This document shows, in pieces, positions 1 through 10,337 of a stretch of 64,000 nt of DNA. Source of the stretch: Pseudomonas ceruminis (GTDB taxonomy: Bacteria; Pseudomonadota; Gammaproteobacteria; Pseudomonadales; Pseudomonadaceae); contig NZ_BQHW01000028.1 in NCBI RefSeq assembly GCF_021602025.1, positions 1 through 64,000 on the forward strand. The letters run 5' to 3'. The position numbers were made by a program, and so were the translations under genes. Each line of letters begins with the position of its first letter. The first letter of the stretch is position 1. The notes under the pieces are model-generated. The model was not told the origin of the DNA and searched no databases. It saw nothing but the letters and a program-made list of their open reading frames with translations.

Positions 1-48
1 ACTCACGGATAATCCCCCCAAATCCCAATAAACACCCCGTGAGCAGCT

Positions 49-720
49 ATGAGCCATCCCGAAGCCCCCCTCGGCCAGCCCGAGATCGAAGGGACACGCA
101 AGTCGCGCAAGAACAACCCCGAGAAAACCCGCGAGGACATCCTCCAGGTCGCCATCAACGAGTTCGTCCAGCAAGGCCTGGCCGGCGCGCGGGTGGATGC
201 CATTGCCGAGCGAACGGCCACCTCCAAGCGCATGATCTACTACTACTTCGGCAGCAAGGAGCAGTTGTACGTCGAATGCTTGATCAAGCTCTACGGCGAC
301 ATCCGCAAGACCGAGCAGAGCCTGGACCTGGAGTCGTTGCCGCCCGAGCAGGCCATTCGCCGGCTGGCCGAGTTCACGTTCGACCACCACGACCACAATG
401 TCGATTTCGTGCGCATGGTCTGCACCGAGAACATCCATTACGGCGAGTACGTCAAGAAAACCCCGGCCATCCGCGAGATGAGCAGCCTGGTGCTCCAGGC
501 CTTGAACCGGACCTTGCAGCGTGGCGTGGAAGCGGGTGTGTTCCGCGCAGGCATCGAGGTCCTCGACCTGCACATGCTGATGAGCTCGTTCTGCTTCTAT
601 CGGGTGTCGAACCGTCACACCTTCGGCGACATCTTCCAGATCGACCTGGCCGACGAGCAGGTCAAGCTGCGCCACAAGGCCATGATCTGCGACGCAGTGA
701 TGCGCTACATCCAGGCCTGA
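49..720 (+). CDS. TetR/AcrR family transcriptional regulator
   Basis: This 223-residue protein has a TetR helix-turn-helix at about residues 26-75; the recognition helix contains TSKRMIYYYFGSKEQLY, which is typical of the family. The C-terminal ligand-binding half (80-223) is helical, with several His residues around HHDHN. The ATG at 49 has only a weak GA-rich ribosome site. A 7-bp inverted repeat (CTCACGG at 2-8 and CCGTGAG at 37-43) lies just upstream and could belong to its operator. The target genes are probably left of the window, so the ligand cannot be inferred. Family assignment is secure; function is unknown. Confidence 0.9.
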   Translation: MSHPEAPLGQPEIEGTRKSRKNNPEKTREDILQVAINEFVQQGLAGARVDAIAERTATSKRMIYYYFGSKEQLYVECLIKLYGDIRKTEQSLDLESLPPEQAIRRLAEFTFDHHDHNVDFVRMVCTENIHYGEYVKKTPAIREMSSLVLQALNRTLQRGVEAGVFRAGIEVLDLHMLMSSFCFYRVSNRHTFGDIFQIDLADEQVKLRHKAMICDAVMRYIQA

Positions 721-727
721 GCGCCGC

Positions 728-1690
728 TCATTCGCCCAGCCGTTGCTCGCGTGACGGCGGGTAGCCGAAGTATGCCGCGTAGCATTTGCTGAAGTGCGAC
801 ACCGAGACAAAACCGCAGGCCACTGCCACTTCCAGCACCGACAGGTCGGAATACTGCAGCAGGCGGCGGCTCTTGGTGATGCGCAGCTCCATGTAGTAGC
901 GCCGTGGCGAGGTGCCCAGCTGGGCCTGGAACAACCGGTCGATCTGCCGGCGGGAGCGGCCGCTGTAGGCGGCGAGCTGATCGAGGCTGAGGGTTTCCTC
1001 GAGGTTGTTTTCCATCAGTTCGACGATGGTGCGCAGGTGCAGGCTCATGGACTTCTTCGCCCCGGGGCCGACCTGGCGATAACGGGCGCCGGAAAATGAC
1101 AGTATTTCTTCCACGCCTTCAGCCAGGCCATCGCCGTACAGCCGACGAACCAGCCCGAGCATCAGTTCCATGGCGCCATTGGGGCTGGCGGCGCTGAGGC
1201 GGTCGCGGTCGAGGGTGAAGCTGGCCGGAGTGATGCGCGTCTGCGGGCTGCGCTCGGACAGGCTGGCGCGCTGCTCGGGATGGATGCTGCAGCCGTAGTC
1301 ATCGAGCACGCCGGCGCGGCCGAGGAACCAGCTGCCATTCCACAGCCCGCCCAACGCCATGCCCTGGGCCGCGCATTCGTCCAGCAGGCGGTCGAGTTCC
1401 GGGTATTTGAGTGGCGTGCGCAGGCCGCCGCAGATAATCAGCAGGTCGAGCTGTTTCAATGCGTCGACGGCCAGTTCCGTGGCCACCAGTTCCAGCCCCA
1501 GGTCGCTCAGTACCCGGTCGCCGTCCAACGACAGCGGGGTAAAACGGAAGCTGTCGGCGCGCAGCAGGTTGGCCGTTACCAGCACGTCCATGGCCACGGT
1601 AAAACTGGCCATGGAAAAGTGCTCGAGCAGAACGAAATCGACGCGGTAGGGCGCCTGCGGGTCACCGGCGGCGGACTTGAGCCGCAGCAT
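728..1690 (-). CDS. GlxA family AraC-type transcriptional regulator
   Basis: The first ~190 residues resemble the DJ-1/PfpI (class I glutaminase amidotransferase-like) domain of GlxA regulators, including the LLIICGGLRTP and ALGGLWNGSWFLGRAG segments. A C-terminal AraC DNA-binding domain follows (DQLAAYSGRSRRQIDRLF and VAVACGFVSVSHFSKCY are its two HTH units). Relatives such as ArgR and GbdR control amino acid or betaine catabolism. The start is uncertain: I chose the ATG at 1690, close to where family homology begins, but the frame stays open to a TTG at 1837, which would add 49 low-complexity residues. Convergent with the TetR gene, 8 bp apart. Confidence 0.85.
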   Translation of the reverse strand: MLRLKSAAGDPQAPYRVDFVLLEHFSMASFTVAMDVLVTANLLRADSFRFTPLSLDGDRVLSDLGLELVATELAVDALKQLDLLIICGGLRTPLKYPELDRLLDECAAQGMALGGLWNGSWFLGRAGVLDDYGCSIHPEQRASLSERSPQTRITPASFTLDRDRLSAASPNGAMELMLGLVRRLYGDGLAEGVEEILSFSGARYRQVGPGAKKSMSLHLRTIVELMENNLEETLSLDQLAAYSGRSRRQIDRLFQAQLGTSPRRYYMELRITKSRRLLQYSDLSVLEVAVACGFVSVSHFSKCYAAYFGYPPSREQRLGE

Positions 1691-1923
1691 GTTGCTGGTG
1701 CTGGTCTTCTTGCTGAACTGGCGTGGGGTGGGCACTCTGGACTCCGCTTCCTGGCTGGCCGGGTGAGTGTGGCCGCTGGCTGCGGTAAAGACAATCGCCC
1801 GGGTGGGCATGGGGTATTCGACGTCGTATGCAGGCAACTGGGCCTTGGAGCGGGTTGCAAATCCGAATGAACCCTCGGCGCTGTTTGCGACCCAACTCAG
1901 TACATGCCAACGGGAGAGTGCTC

Positions 1924-2136
1924 ATGGAAATCGGAACGATCTGGATCATTGTCGCGGCTGTGGTCATCCTGCTGGAAATCTTCGCCCTCTGGCACATCAT
2001 CGGCAGTGACCGGCGCGCCGAGCGCAAGATGCTGTGGGTCGTCTTCGTCGTCTATGCACCGGTTCCAGGGTTGCTTGTCTGGGCCTGGCGCGGGCCGCGT
2101 GCCGTGAAAGGCCGGTCGGTCCTGCAAGAGAAATGA
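1924..2136 (+). CDS. Small membrane protein with PLDc_N-type domain
   Basis: A 70-residue protein consisting of two predicted membrane helices (about residues 5-25 and 36-57) separated by a short polar loop with HIIGSDRRAERK. The order of one helix, S-D-R, K-LWV, P-V-PG, and a closing GPR motif fits the phospholipase D N-terminal membrane domain (PLDc_N) found as stand-alone small proteins and at the N-terminus of cardiolipin synthases. The ATG at 1924 follows GGGAGAG with good spacing, so I reject the longer in-frame start at 1828. Its role is unknown, and it has no catalytic HKD motif. Confidence 0.75.
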   Translation: MEIGTIWIIVAAVVILLEIFALWHIIGSDRRAERKMLWVVFVVYAPVPGLLVWAWRGPRAVKGRSVLQEK

Positions 2137-2222
2137 GCCTGGTTTTGCTTAACCTCCAGCCCTTGACCTCGACCTAACTCAAGGTCCCAGACTCGGGCGC
2201 TCACCCTAACTTGGAGCGCCCC

Positions 2223-2630
2223 ATGACCCACCCTTTCGAACTGTCCAACCCACATGGCCTGTACGACCCCAGTGCCAATGCCTATTCCCATGTTGCCCAG
2301 GTGCAGGCCGGCAGCCGCTTGTTGTTCATTGCCGGCCAGGGCGGGGAAGATGCGACAGGCCGGTTATCGCCGGTGTTTGCCGAACAGGCGCGCCAGGCAT
2401 TGGCCAATGTCGAGACGGCCTTGGCCTCCAGGGGCGCCAGGCTCGACCAGGTGTGCAAGCTTACCTTGCTGATCGTCGATCACAGTGAAGAACGCCTGCG
2501 CCAGTGGGTGGCTGAGGCGGATCGGGCCTGGGGTGGGCATATGAAGCCGACCTGCACGCTGATACCGGTACCGCGGCTGGCGCTGGACGGGATGCTGGTC
2601 GAGATCGAGGCTGTTGCGGCAATTGGATGA
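2223..2630 (+). CDS. RidA/YjgF-like family protein
   Basis: A 135-residue protein with the RidA/YjgF fold signature: an FIAGQGG segment near residue 37, a central QARQALANVETAL helix and a C-terminal LVEIEAVAA strand. True RidA proteins hydrolyse reactive enamine/imine intermediates and carry a conserved arginine in a late R-x-x-V-E motif. Here the equivalent region reads ALDGMLVEIE, so the arginine appears absent, which suggests a divergent subfamily with another activity. The ATG at 2223 was preferred over the one at 2211 because it matches the family N-terminus and follows GGAGCGCC. It stands alone between unrelated genes. Confidence 0.8.
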   Translation: MTHPFELSNPHGLYDPSANAYSHVAQVQAGSRLLFIAGQGGEDATGRLSPVFAEQARQALANVETALASRGARLDQVCKLTLLIVDHSEERLRQWVAEADRAWGGHMKPTCTLIPVPRLALDGMLVEIEAVAAIG

Positions 2631-2739
2631 CCCCTAATAGGGGAGGGTGGCAATACTGAGGTGTCGCGGAGTTGCCCATGAAAGGGTCGTGACGAGCAAC
2701 CCAGACGGCTTAGAATCACTCATTTACCCGAGCCTGCCC

Positions 2740-3234
2740 ATGCTACCCATCGAATTGCTGCCAACCACCGCTGACCAGGCCGAACTGATCCGCAACCTCT
2801 ACCAGTTCTACGCCTACGAGTCTTCCGACTGGGAGCAGGAGGACGTCGAGGTGGACGGCCGCTTCTACATCCACGAGGAGCACTTGCAGCGCTACTGGCA
2901 ATCCGTAGGCTGGAGCGCCAACCTCGTGCTGGTGGACGGGTTCATCGCCGGTTTCGTGCTGGTCGAGCGCAGCGAGCTGCCGGGTATGGACGCCAGTGAG
3001 CTGGCCGACCTGTTCATCCTCAAACGCTATCGCCGCCAGGGCATCGGGCGCGCCGTGGCCCACCAGCTGTTGCACGGGCCGGGGGACTGGCTGCTGCGCT
3101 GCTATGCCCTGGATCCTACAGCCGTCGCCTTCTGCAAGGCGGTTGTGGCGGATCTACTGCGGCCAGTCCAGCAAATCGTGGTGGCCGATGATCCCGACCT
3201 GCTCACCTACCGAGTCACCTCTGCGCTGCATTGA
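2740..3234 (+). CDS. GNAT family N-acetyltransferase
   Basis: A 164-residue single-domain acetyltransferase. The acetyl-CoA binding motif A is visible as LFILKRYRRQGIGRAVAHQL (Q/R-x-x-G-x-G/A pattern, about residues 90-110), preceded by the beta strand containing GFVLVERSELPG. The start at 2740 gives the normal family length; an in-frame start at 2647 would add 31 unrelated residues. The substrate cannot be told from sequence. It is followed 5 bp after the stop by a strong palindrome (3240-3263) that more likely serves the next gene. Confidence 0.8.
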   Translation: MLPIELLPTTADQAELIRNLYQFYAYESSDWEQEDVEVDGRFYIHEEHLQRYWQSVGWSANLVLVDGFIAGFVLVERSELPGMDASELADLFILKRYRRQGIGRAVAHQLLHGPGDWLLRCYALDPTAVAFCKAVVADLLRPVQQIVVADDPDLLTYRVTSALH

Positions 3235-3239
3235 GCAAA

Positions 3240-3263
3240 ATTTTGTGAACCACTTCACAAAAT
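3240..3263. promoter_or_regulatory. Near-perfect Crp/Vfr-type palindrome
   Basis: A 10-bp perfect inverted repeat (ATTTTGTGAA, CCAC, TTCACAAAAT). Its core is TGTGA-N6-TCACA, which is the Crp/Vfr consensus core. The right arm includes TTCACA, which also serves as a plausible -35 box for the gene starting at 3360. Binding by Crp or Vfr is an inference from the motif. A simple terminator for the upstream gene is less likely because the arms are AT-rich and no U-tract follows. Confidence 0.6.
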
Positions 3264-3281
3264 CCGCTCACGCGGCATAAT
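3254..3281 (+). promoter_or_regulatory. Predicted sigma-70 promoter of the GGDEF-EAL gene
   Basis: TTCACA (3254-3259) and CATAAT (3276-3281) each match five of six bases of the -35 and -10 consensus with a 16-bp spacer. Transcription would begin near 3288, giving a leader of about 70 nt that contains a possible GACCC...GGGTC stem at 3301-3326. Confidence 0.5.
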
Positions 3282-3359
3282 GCCAGCACCTATCAATCAA
3301 GACCCGCCCGCTCTGGGTTGGGGGTCCTTTCGTGCGCGTCGCAGGTTCAGGTAAATTCC

Positions 3360-5456
3360 ATGTCGTTAGTCGCAAGCCCCGACATCATGTACCGGCTGTT
3401 GATCCAGAGCGTGGTGGACTATGCCATCTACCTGCTCACTCCCGACGGTATTGTCGCCAACTGGAACCCCGGCGCCCAGCGGGCCAAGGGTTACCTTGCC
3501 GAGGAAATCGTCGGCAAGCACTACTCGCTGTTCTATAGCGAGGATGAACGCGCCGCCGGGCTGCCCGAGCAGAACCTGGAGCAGGCACGCAGCACCGGCC
3601 GCTTCGAGGAGATCGGCGCGCGCCTGCGCAAGGACGGCACGGCCTTTCAAGCCCACGTGGTGATCGATGCGGTGCACGATGACAGCGGCCGGCTGGTGGG
3701 TTTCGCCAAGGTAACCCGGGACATTTCCGAACGGCGCAAGCAGGAGCTGGAGTTGCTACAGGCCAAGGAGCTGGCCGAGCAGTACAGCCAGGAGATGAGC
3801 AACCTCTCGCAGTTCCTCGATTCGGTCATCGCCAACATTCCCGCCAGTGTCATTGTTCAGGACTTGCAAAGCCGGCGTATCCTGCTGGCCAATCAGCAGG
3901 CCGAACGCCTGTTCGGCGGGCGCGGCAGTAGCATGATTGGCCAACTGCCCGGCGAATGCCTAGCACCGGCCGCCGCCAATTACCTGGAACAGCAGCTCAG
4001 CCGTGGGGCTCGCAATGCCAAAGGTTATGCGGCCGAAACCCGGGTCGACACCGCGTGTGGACCACGCACACTGCGCAGCCGCGCGCTGCTCAGCCAGAAC
4101 CGCGAGGGCCAGGCCGACTATGTGCTGTTCGTGGCCGAAGACGCCACCGAAGAGCTGGCTGCCCACGCGCAGATCCACCATATGGCCCACCACGACGCGC
4201 TTACCGGGCTGCCCAACCGTACGCTGTTCAACGAGCGCCTCAAGCAAGCGCTGGTCCGTGGTCACGAGAGTGACAGGCTGACCGCTGCCCTGTGCCTGGA
4301 CCTGGACAACTTCAAGAACATCAACGACTCCCTTGGCCACGCCTTCGGTGACAAGCTGCTACGCGCGCTGGGCAAGCGCCTGCGCCGCGAACTGCGCGAG
4401 CACGATACCCTGGCTCGGTTGGGTGGGGACGAGTTCGCCGTGGTGCTGACCGGCCTGGAAAGCCGCGACGCCGCCTGTAACACCGCGCAACGGCTGATCG
4501 ACGCGATCTGCCCACCGTTCCAGATCGAGGGCCACCAGTTTTCTGTTGGCGTGAGCATCGGTATCGCGCTGGCGCCGGACGACAACGAACAGGCCGAGCA
4601 ACTGCTCGGCTATGCCGACATGGCCCTGTACGAGGCCAAGCGCAATGGTCGCAACCGGTACGAGTGCTTCCACGTCGAGCTGGATGTTGCCGCGCGCCAG
4701 CGTCGGCTGGTGGAAACCGACTTGCGAACCGCGTTGCACCTGGGCCAACTGCACCTGCACTACCAGCCGGTGGTGGACCAGCAGACCAGCAGCGTAACCG
4801 GCTACGAAGCGCTGTTGCGTTGGGAGCACCCGACCCGCGGCATGGTCATGCCCATGGACTTCATCCCCATCGCCGAGGAAACCGGGCTGATCCACGAACT
4901 CGGCATCCGCGCGCTGAACCTGGCGTGCCAGGAGGCGGCCAGCTGGGACAGTGAGCAGACGGTGTCGGTGAACCTGTCGCCGGTGCAGTTCAAAAATGCC
5001 AACCTGGTCCATACCGTTTCCCTTGCCCTGGCCGATTCGGGCCTGGCGCCACAGCGCCTGGAGCTGGAAATCACCGAGTCGGTGCTGCTGGGCAACAGCG
5101 AAGAAAATGTGCGGACCTTGCGAGCGCTGAAAGACCTGGGGGTATCGATTTCGCTGGATGACTTTGGCACCGGCTATTCGTCGCTGGGCTACCTGCGCTC
5201 GTTCCCGTTCGACCGGATCAAGATCGACAAGTCGTTCGTGCATGACATGTGTGACAGCCGTGAGGCGATGTCGATCATCCGCGCGATCACCGAGCTGTCC
5301 AACAGCCTGATGATCAAGACCACAGCCGAGGGTGTGGAGTCCGAGGAGCAGATGCAGCGGCTGGCCGCGGAGGGGTGCTCGCACTTTCAGGGTTATCTGT
5401 ATGGGCGGCCGGTGCCTGCGGGGGAGCGGTTGAAGCAAGTGAGCATGCCCTTGTAG
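3360..5456 (+). CDS. PAS-PAS-GGDEF-EAL cyclic-di-GMP signalling protein
   Basis: A 698-residue cytoplasmic protein: PAS/PAC domain (about 1-115, with GKHYSLFYSEDERAAG), a short coiled linker, a second PAS (about 150-260), GGDEF (270-430) and EAL (445-690). The cyclase motif GGDEF is intact at residues 355-359, and an RxxD inhibitory site (REHD) sits five residues before it, so feedback control is expected. The phosphodiesterase domain keeps EALLRW, ELEITES, DDFGTGYSS and KIDKSF, so both activities may be present. No transmembrane segment is seen. The start at 3360 places the Crp-like site and promoter upstream; an in-frame start at 3318 is less likely. Confidence 0.9.
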   Translation: MSLVASPDIMYRLLIQSVVDYAIYLLTPDGIVANWNPGAQRAKGYLAEEIVGKHYSLFYSEDERAAGLPEQNLEQARSTGRFEEIGARLRKDGTAFQAHVVIDAVHDDSGRLVGFAKVTRDISERRKQELELLQAKELAEQYSQEMSNLSQFLDSVIANIPASVIVQDLQSRRILLANQQAERLFGGRGSSMIGQLPGECLAPAAANYLEQQLSRGARNAKGYAAETRVDTACGPRTLRSRALLSQNREGQADYVLFVAEDATEELAAHAQIHHMAHHDALTGLPNRTLFNERLKQALVRGHESDRLTAALCLDLDNFKNINDSLGHAFGDKLLRALGKRLRRELREHDTLARLGGDEFAVVLTGLESRDAACNTAQRLIDAICPPFQIEGHQFSVGVSIGIALAPDDNEQAEQLLGYADMALYEAKRNGRNRYECFHVELDVAARQRRLVETDLRTALHLGQLHLHYQPVVDQQTSSVTGYEALLRWEHPTRGMVMPMDFIPIAEETGLIHELGIRALNLACQEAASWDSEQTVSVNLSPVQFKNANLVHTVSLALADSGLAPQRLELEITESVLLGNSEENVRTLRALKDLGVSISLDDFGTGYSSLGYLRSFPFDRIKIDKSFVHDMCDSREAMSIIRAITELSNSLMIKTTAEGVESEEQMQRLAAEGCSHFQGYLYGRPVPAGERLKQVSMPL

Positions 5457-5476
5457 GCGCAGCCTTGTGTTACGAA

Positions 5477-5495
5477 AGGGCCGCAGGGCGGCCCT
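5477..5495. terminator. Bidirectional hairpin between convergent genes
   Basis: A perfect 8-bp stem (AGGGCCGC, loop AGG, GCGGCCCT) lies in the 43-bp gap between two convergent genes. It has no strong T-run, so it is called from position and stem strength. Confidence 0.55.
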
Positions 5496-5499
5496 GTGC

Positions 5500-6324
5500 T
5501 CAGCTGTTCCAGGCCGGCGCAAAGTCCGGGTTCACCACCCGTTGATCCTTTGGCAACCCGGCAATGCGCGCCCGGTCTTGATCGTCAAGCCGGACCTCGA
5601 GCGCCGCCAGGTTGCTCAGCTGGTTCTCCCGGCTGCTGGCCTTGGGGATCACCGCTACGCCATCCTGATCCAGCAGCCATTTCAACGCCACCTGGCTCGG
5701 TAGCACGCCGTGCTTGTGCGCGATGTCCTGAATCACCGGTTGTTGCGCCGCGCGCCCGCGCGCCAGCGGGGTGTAGGCCGTCAGCAGCACATCATGCTGG
5801 CGGGCATAGTCGAGCAGCGGTTGCTGGCCGAGCAGCACATGGTATTCGACCTGAATCGCCGACAGCGGCGCACCCAGTGTCTCGATCACCTGACGCAGCA
5901 GGCCGAGCGGGAAGTTGGCCACACCGATGTGTCGAGCCTTGCCTTCCTCGCGCAAGGCGGTCAGGGTTTCGATGCTGCGAGCCAGGTCCCAGTCTTTACC
6001 TGGCCAGTGGATGTGGAACAGGTCGACCTGTTCCGTACCCAGGGCGCGCAAGCTGTTCTCCAGGGACTGGCGCATGGCAGCGGGGTCCAGGCGGTCCCAC
6101 CAGACCTTGGTGGTCAGGTGAATCTGTTCGCGTGGCACGCTGCTGTCGCGCAGTGCCTGGCCGACGGCGGTTTCGTTGTCGTAGGCGCTAGCAGTGTCGA
6201 TGTGCCGGTAGCCCAGGTCCAACGCCTGATGGACTGCGCGGGTGCACTCGGCACCGATCATCGGCCAGGTGCCCAGGCCGATGCGGGGCAGGTCGAGGCC
6301 GTTGCGGGTGGTGAGCCTATGCAT
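5500..6324 (-). CDS. Aldo/keto reductase (DkgB-like)
   Basis: A 274-residue NADPH-dependent oxidoreductase of the aldo/keto reductase superfamily. The family core is present: GLGTWPM near the N-terminus, the catalytic Asp and Tyr in the DTASAYDNE segment, the Lys in LTTKVWW, HIHWPG for the catalytic His region, and the C-terminal cofactor segment AVIPKASSRENQ. Length and motifs resemble the 2,5-diketo-gluconate/methylglyoxal reductases (DkgB type). The ATG at 6324 is preceded by AAGGAG, so the longer open frame upstream is not coding. The physiological substrate is not evident. Confidence 0.88.
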   Translation of the reverse strand: MHRLTTRNGLDLPRIGLGTWPMIGAECTRAVHQALDLGYRHIDTASAYDNETAVGQALRDSSVPREQIHLTTKVWWDRLDPAAMRQSLENSLRALGTEQVDLFHIHWPGKDWDLARSIETLTALREEGKARHIGVANFPLGLLRQVIETLGAPLSAIQVEYHVLLGQQPLLDYARQHDVLLTAYTPLARGRAAQQPVIQDIAHKHGVLPSQVALKWLLDQDGVAVIPKASSRENQLSNLAALEVRLDDQDRARIAGLPKDQRVVNPDFAPAWNS

Positions 6325-6551
6325 GAAAACTCCTTGTTCAGCTATGGGTCCGTAGCCGATGGTGCGCTTTTCGCCACCCCCTAACCATGCGCGCACCACA
6401 GAAAGTGGTCGATCAGCGAACGGAAAGCACAGGCCTTTGAACCAACTCGTTAATTGAGCTTCCTCAAGCAGGCGTCTCTCTTCTAGAATCCTTGCTGTTC
6501 TGCCCGCCTTCACCTGGCGCAGCATGCCGCCGCGCCGCCGTCGAGTACGCC

Positions 6552-7430
6552 ATGAGTTCCAGCACACCGCTGTCCGGAGTCAACCAACCGCTGCGCGGTA
6601 TCGTCCTGGTGGTGGTGGCAACGTTCCTGTTCGCCAGCCACGACGCGTTGTCCAAGTTTCTGGGCGGGCTCTACCCGATCATCATGGTGGTGTGGGCACG
6701 TTACCTGGTGCATACCTTACTGATGGCCGGGATCTTTCTGCCCAAGGCCGGCCTCAACGTGCTGCGCACCCGGCGGCCATTGCTGCAGACCCTGCGCGCA
6801 TTGAGCCTGCTCAGTACCAGCTTGCTGTTCACCACCGGTTTGCAATACCTGCCACTGGCCGAGGCGACAGCGGTCAACTTCCTTGCGCCGGTGCTGGTCA
6901 CCGCGTTGTCGGCGCCGCTGCTCAAGGAGCGGGTAACGGTCGGCCAGTGGGTGGCGGTGGTGCTGGGCTTCGTCGGGGTGCTGGTGGTGGTGCACCCTGG
7001 CGGCGAAATGTTCACACCGGCCATCCTGTACCCGTTCGGTTCGGCGCTGGGGTTCTGCTTCTATCAATTGCTCACACGCATGCTTGCGGCCCATGACAGC
7101 CCCACAACCAGCAACTTCTACGCCGGCCTGTGCAACACCTTGGTGATGAGTGCGCTGGTGCCATTCTTCTGGCAAGTCCCGCGCTGGGACCATGCGTTGC
7201 TGATGCTGGCCCTGGGCGGTTTTGGCATGAGCGCGCACCTGCTGCTGACCCAGGCCTTCCGCCATGCGGCCCCGGCGTTGCTGGCGCCGTTCAGTTACTG
7301 CCAGATCGTGTTTGCCGGCTTGTTGGGCCTGCTGATCTACCGCCAAGTACCGGACAGCGCGAGCCTGTTGGGGATTGCCATCATTTGCCTGAGCGGTCTG
7401 GGGGCCGCCTGGATGCAGCGCAGACCGTGA
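6552..7430 (+). CDS. EamA/DMT superfamily transporter
   Basis: A 292-residue inner-membrane protein with about ten hydrophobic helices arranged as two EamA repeats; each ends with a typical small-residue/proline-rich helix (AEATAVNFLAPVLVTALSAP in the first, APFSYCQIVFAGLLG in the second). Members of this family export amino acids, nucleosides or small organic compounds. The ATG at 6552 gives the standard N-terminus before the first helix; 20 further in-frame codons upstream carry no homology. It is divergent from the aldo/keto reductase. Substrate unknown. Confidence 0.85.
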   Translation: MSSSTPLSGVNQPLRGIVLVVVATFLFASHDALSKFLGGLYPIIMVVWARYLVHTLLMAGIFLPKAGLNVLRTRRPLLQTLRALSLLSTSLLFTTGLQYLPLAEATAVNFLAPVLVTALSAPLLKERVTVGQWVAVVLGFVGVLVVVHPGGEMFTPAILYPFGSALGFCFYQLLTRMLAAHDSPTTSNFYAGLCNTLVMSALVPFFWQVPRWDHALLMLALGGFGMSAHLLLTQAFRHAAPALLAPFSYCQIVFAGLLGLLIYRQVPDSASLLGIAIICLSGLGAAWMQRRP

Positions 7431-7621
7431 GGCCACCGGTGAACGGGTCGGCACCCAAGCCCCCTGACAGAGCCAACCTATTACCCTCCAATAGCCACTC
7501 TATTAGAAGTCTGCCCAAGCTCGACTAGTCTTGACCGTGGCCCCGCGAATTGCGCGTGTGGGCGGCGCCTGAGCACCTGTGTGCAAGGCCGCGTCGCCCG
7601 CCCATTGCAGCGTCGCAAGCC

Positions 7622-7644
7622 CGTGTCGGTACGTGACCGACACG
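7622..7644 (+). promoter_or_regulatory. Leader hairpin upstream of katG
   Basis: A perfect 9-bp stem (CGTGTCGGT / ACCGACACG) with a 5-nt loop. No T-run follows, and it sits about 95 bp before katG and 20 bp before a short open frame. It may be a leader structure or a protein-binding palindrome. Confidence 0.5.
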
Positions 7645-7663
7645 ACCTGATGAAGGGGTAGGC

Positions 7664-7702
7664 ATGAGCCCATGTGCTCGGCTGAAAGAACACCTGGCAT
7701 AG
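7664..7702 (+). CDS. Possible 12-residue leader peptide upstream of katG
   Basis: ATG at 7664 opens a 12-codon frame (MSPCARLKEHLA) ending in TAG at 7700-7702. It is preceded by AAGGGG five bases upstream, a ribosome site at least as good as that of katG itself. It lies between the leader hairpin and the katG start. Such a short frame could occur by chance, so this is a tentative call. Confidence 0.25.
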   Translation: MSPCARLKEHLA

Positions 7703-7734
7703 ACCGGAAATCTGGATAACCGACCCAAAGGTAA

Positions 7735-9999
<2,265 letters not shown>

Positions 10000-10016
10000 G
10001 GGCGTAACTAACGGGG

Positions 10017-10120
10017 GCGCTTTGCACCCCAGTCGCGGCACAAAGGCCGCTTCCACAGGCTGAATGTGACACAGCCTTGTGGGAGCGGCCTTTGTGCTGC
10101 GATTGGGCTGCAAAGCAGCG
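10017..10120. repeat. REP-type inverted pair downstream of katG
   Basis: Two oppositely oriented copies of a GC-rich element sharing GCGGC/CACAAAGGCCGC and CACAGG-type ends (10017-10055 and 10076-10120) form a large imperfect palindrome. The sequence resembles P. putida REP units that accumulate after genes and can act as terminators or mRNA stabilisers. Confidence 0.6.
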
Positions 10121-10337
10121 CCTGGGGCCATCCCGCCACTTCCAGGTCGATATGGAAATGACGATACCGGGGAAGTGCTCTTGCAGCGCCTGAATGTCCT
10201 AAGGCGTAATGCGTCGGGGGCAGTGAGAAAAACGGGCCTCGCATGTTTCTTGTTGTTATGGGTCGTTGCCCGGCTGATCTTACATCCGGGCATGGCGGCC
10301 AGGAATGGACCCGATTGCAGACAGAAGGTGAACGTAC
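10121..10337. other. Non-coding gap before pssA
   Basis: This 217-bp stretch after the REP pair shows no convincing gene. It presumably carries the pssA promoter, but I see no clear consensus boxes. Confidence 0.3.

Noticed and set aside
1-43. CTCACGG/CCGTGAG inverted repeat as a TetR operator
   Set aside because: The arms are 28 bp apart, too far for a usual TetR operator, and the upstream side is cut by the window edge. I mention it with the TetR gene only.
1691-1837. The N-terminal extension of the GlxA-type regulator from a TTG at 1837
   Set aside because: These 49 residues look unlike family N-termini, and there is no strong ribosome site. It cannot be fully excluded.
3301-3326. A GACCC...GGGTC stem in the leader of the GGDEF-EAL gene as a riboswitch
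   Set aside because: Only five paired bases, and no conserved riboswitch core (including c-di-GMP types) is visible.
7490-7504. AATAG-N5-CTATT as an OxyR site
   Set aside because: OxyR sites have ATAG-N7-CTAT repeats with fixed spacing. The spacing here is five, and no second pair at the right distance was found.
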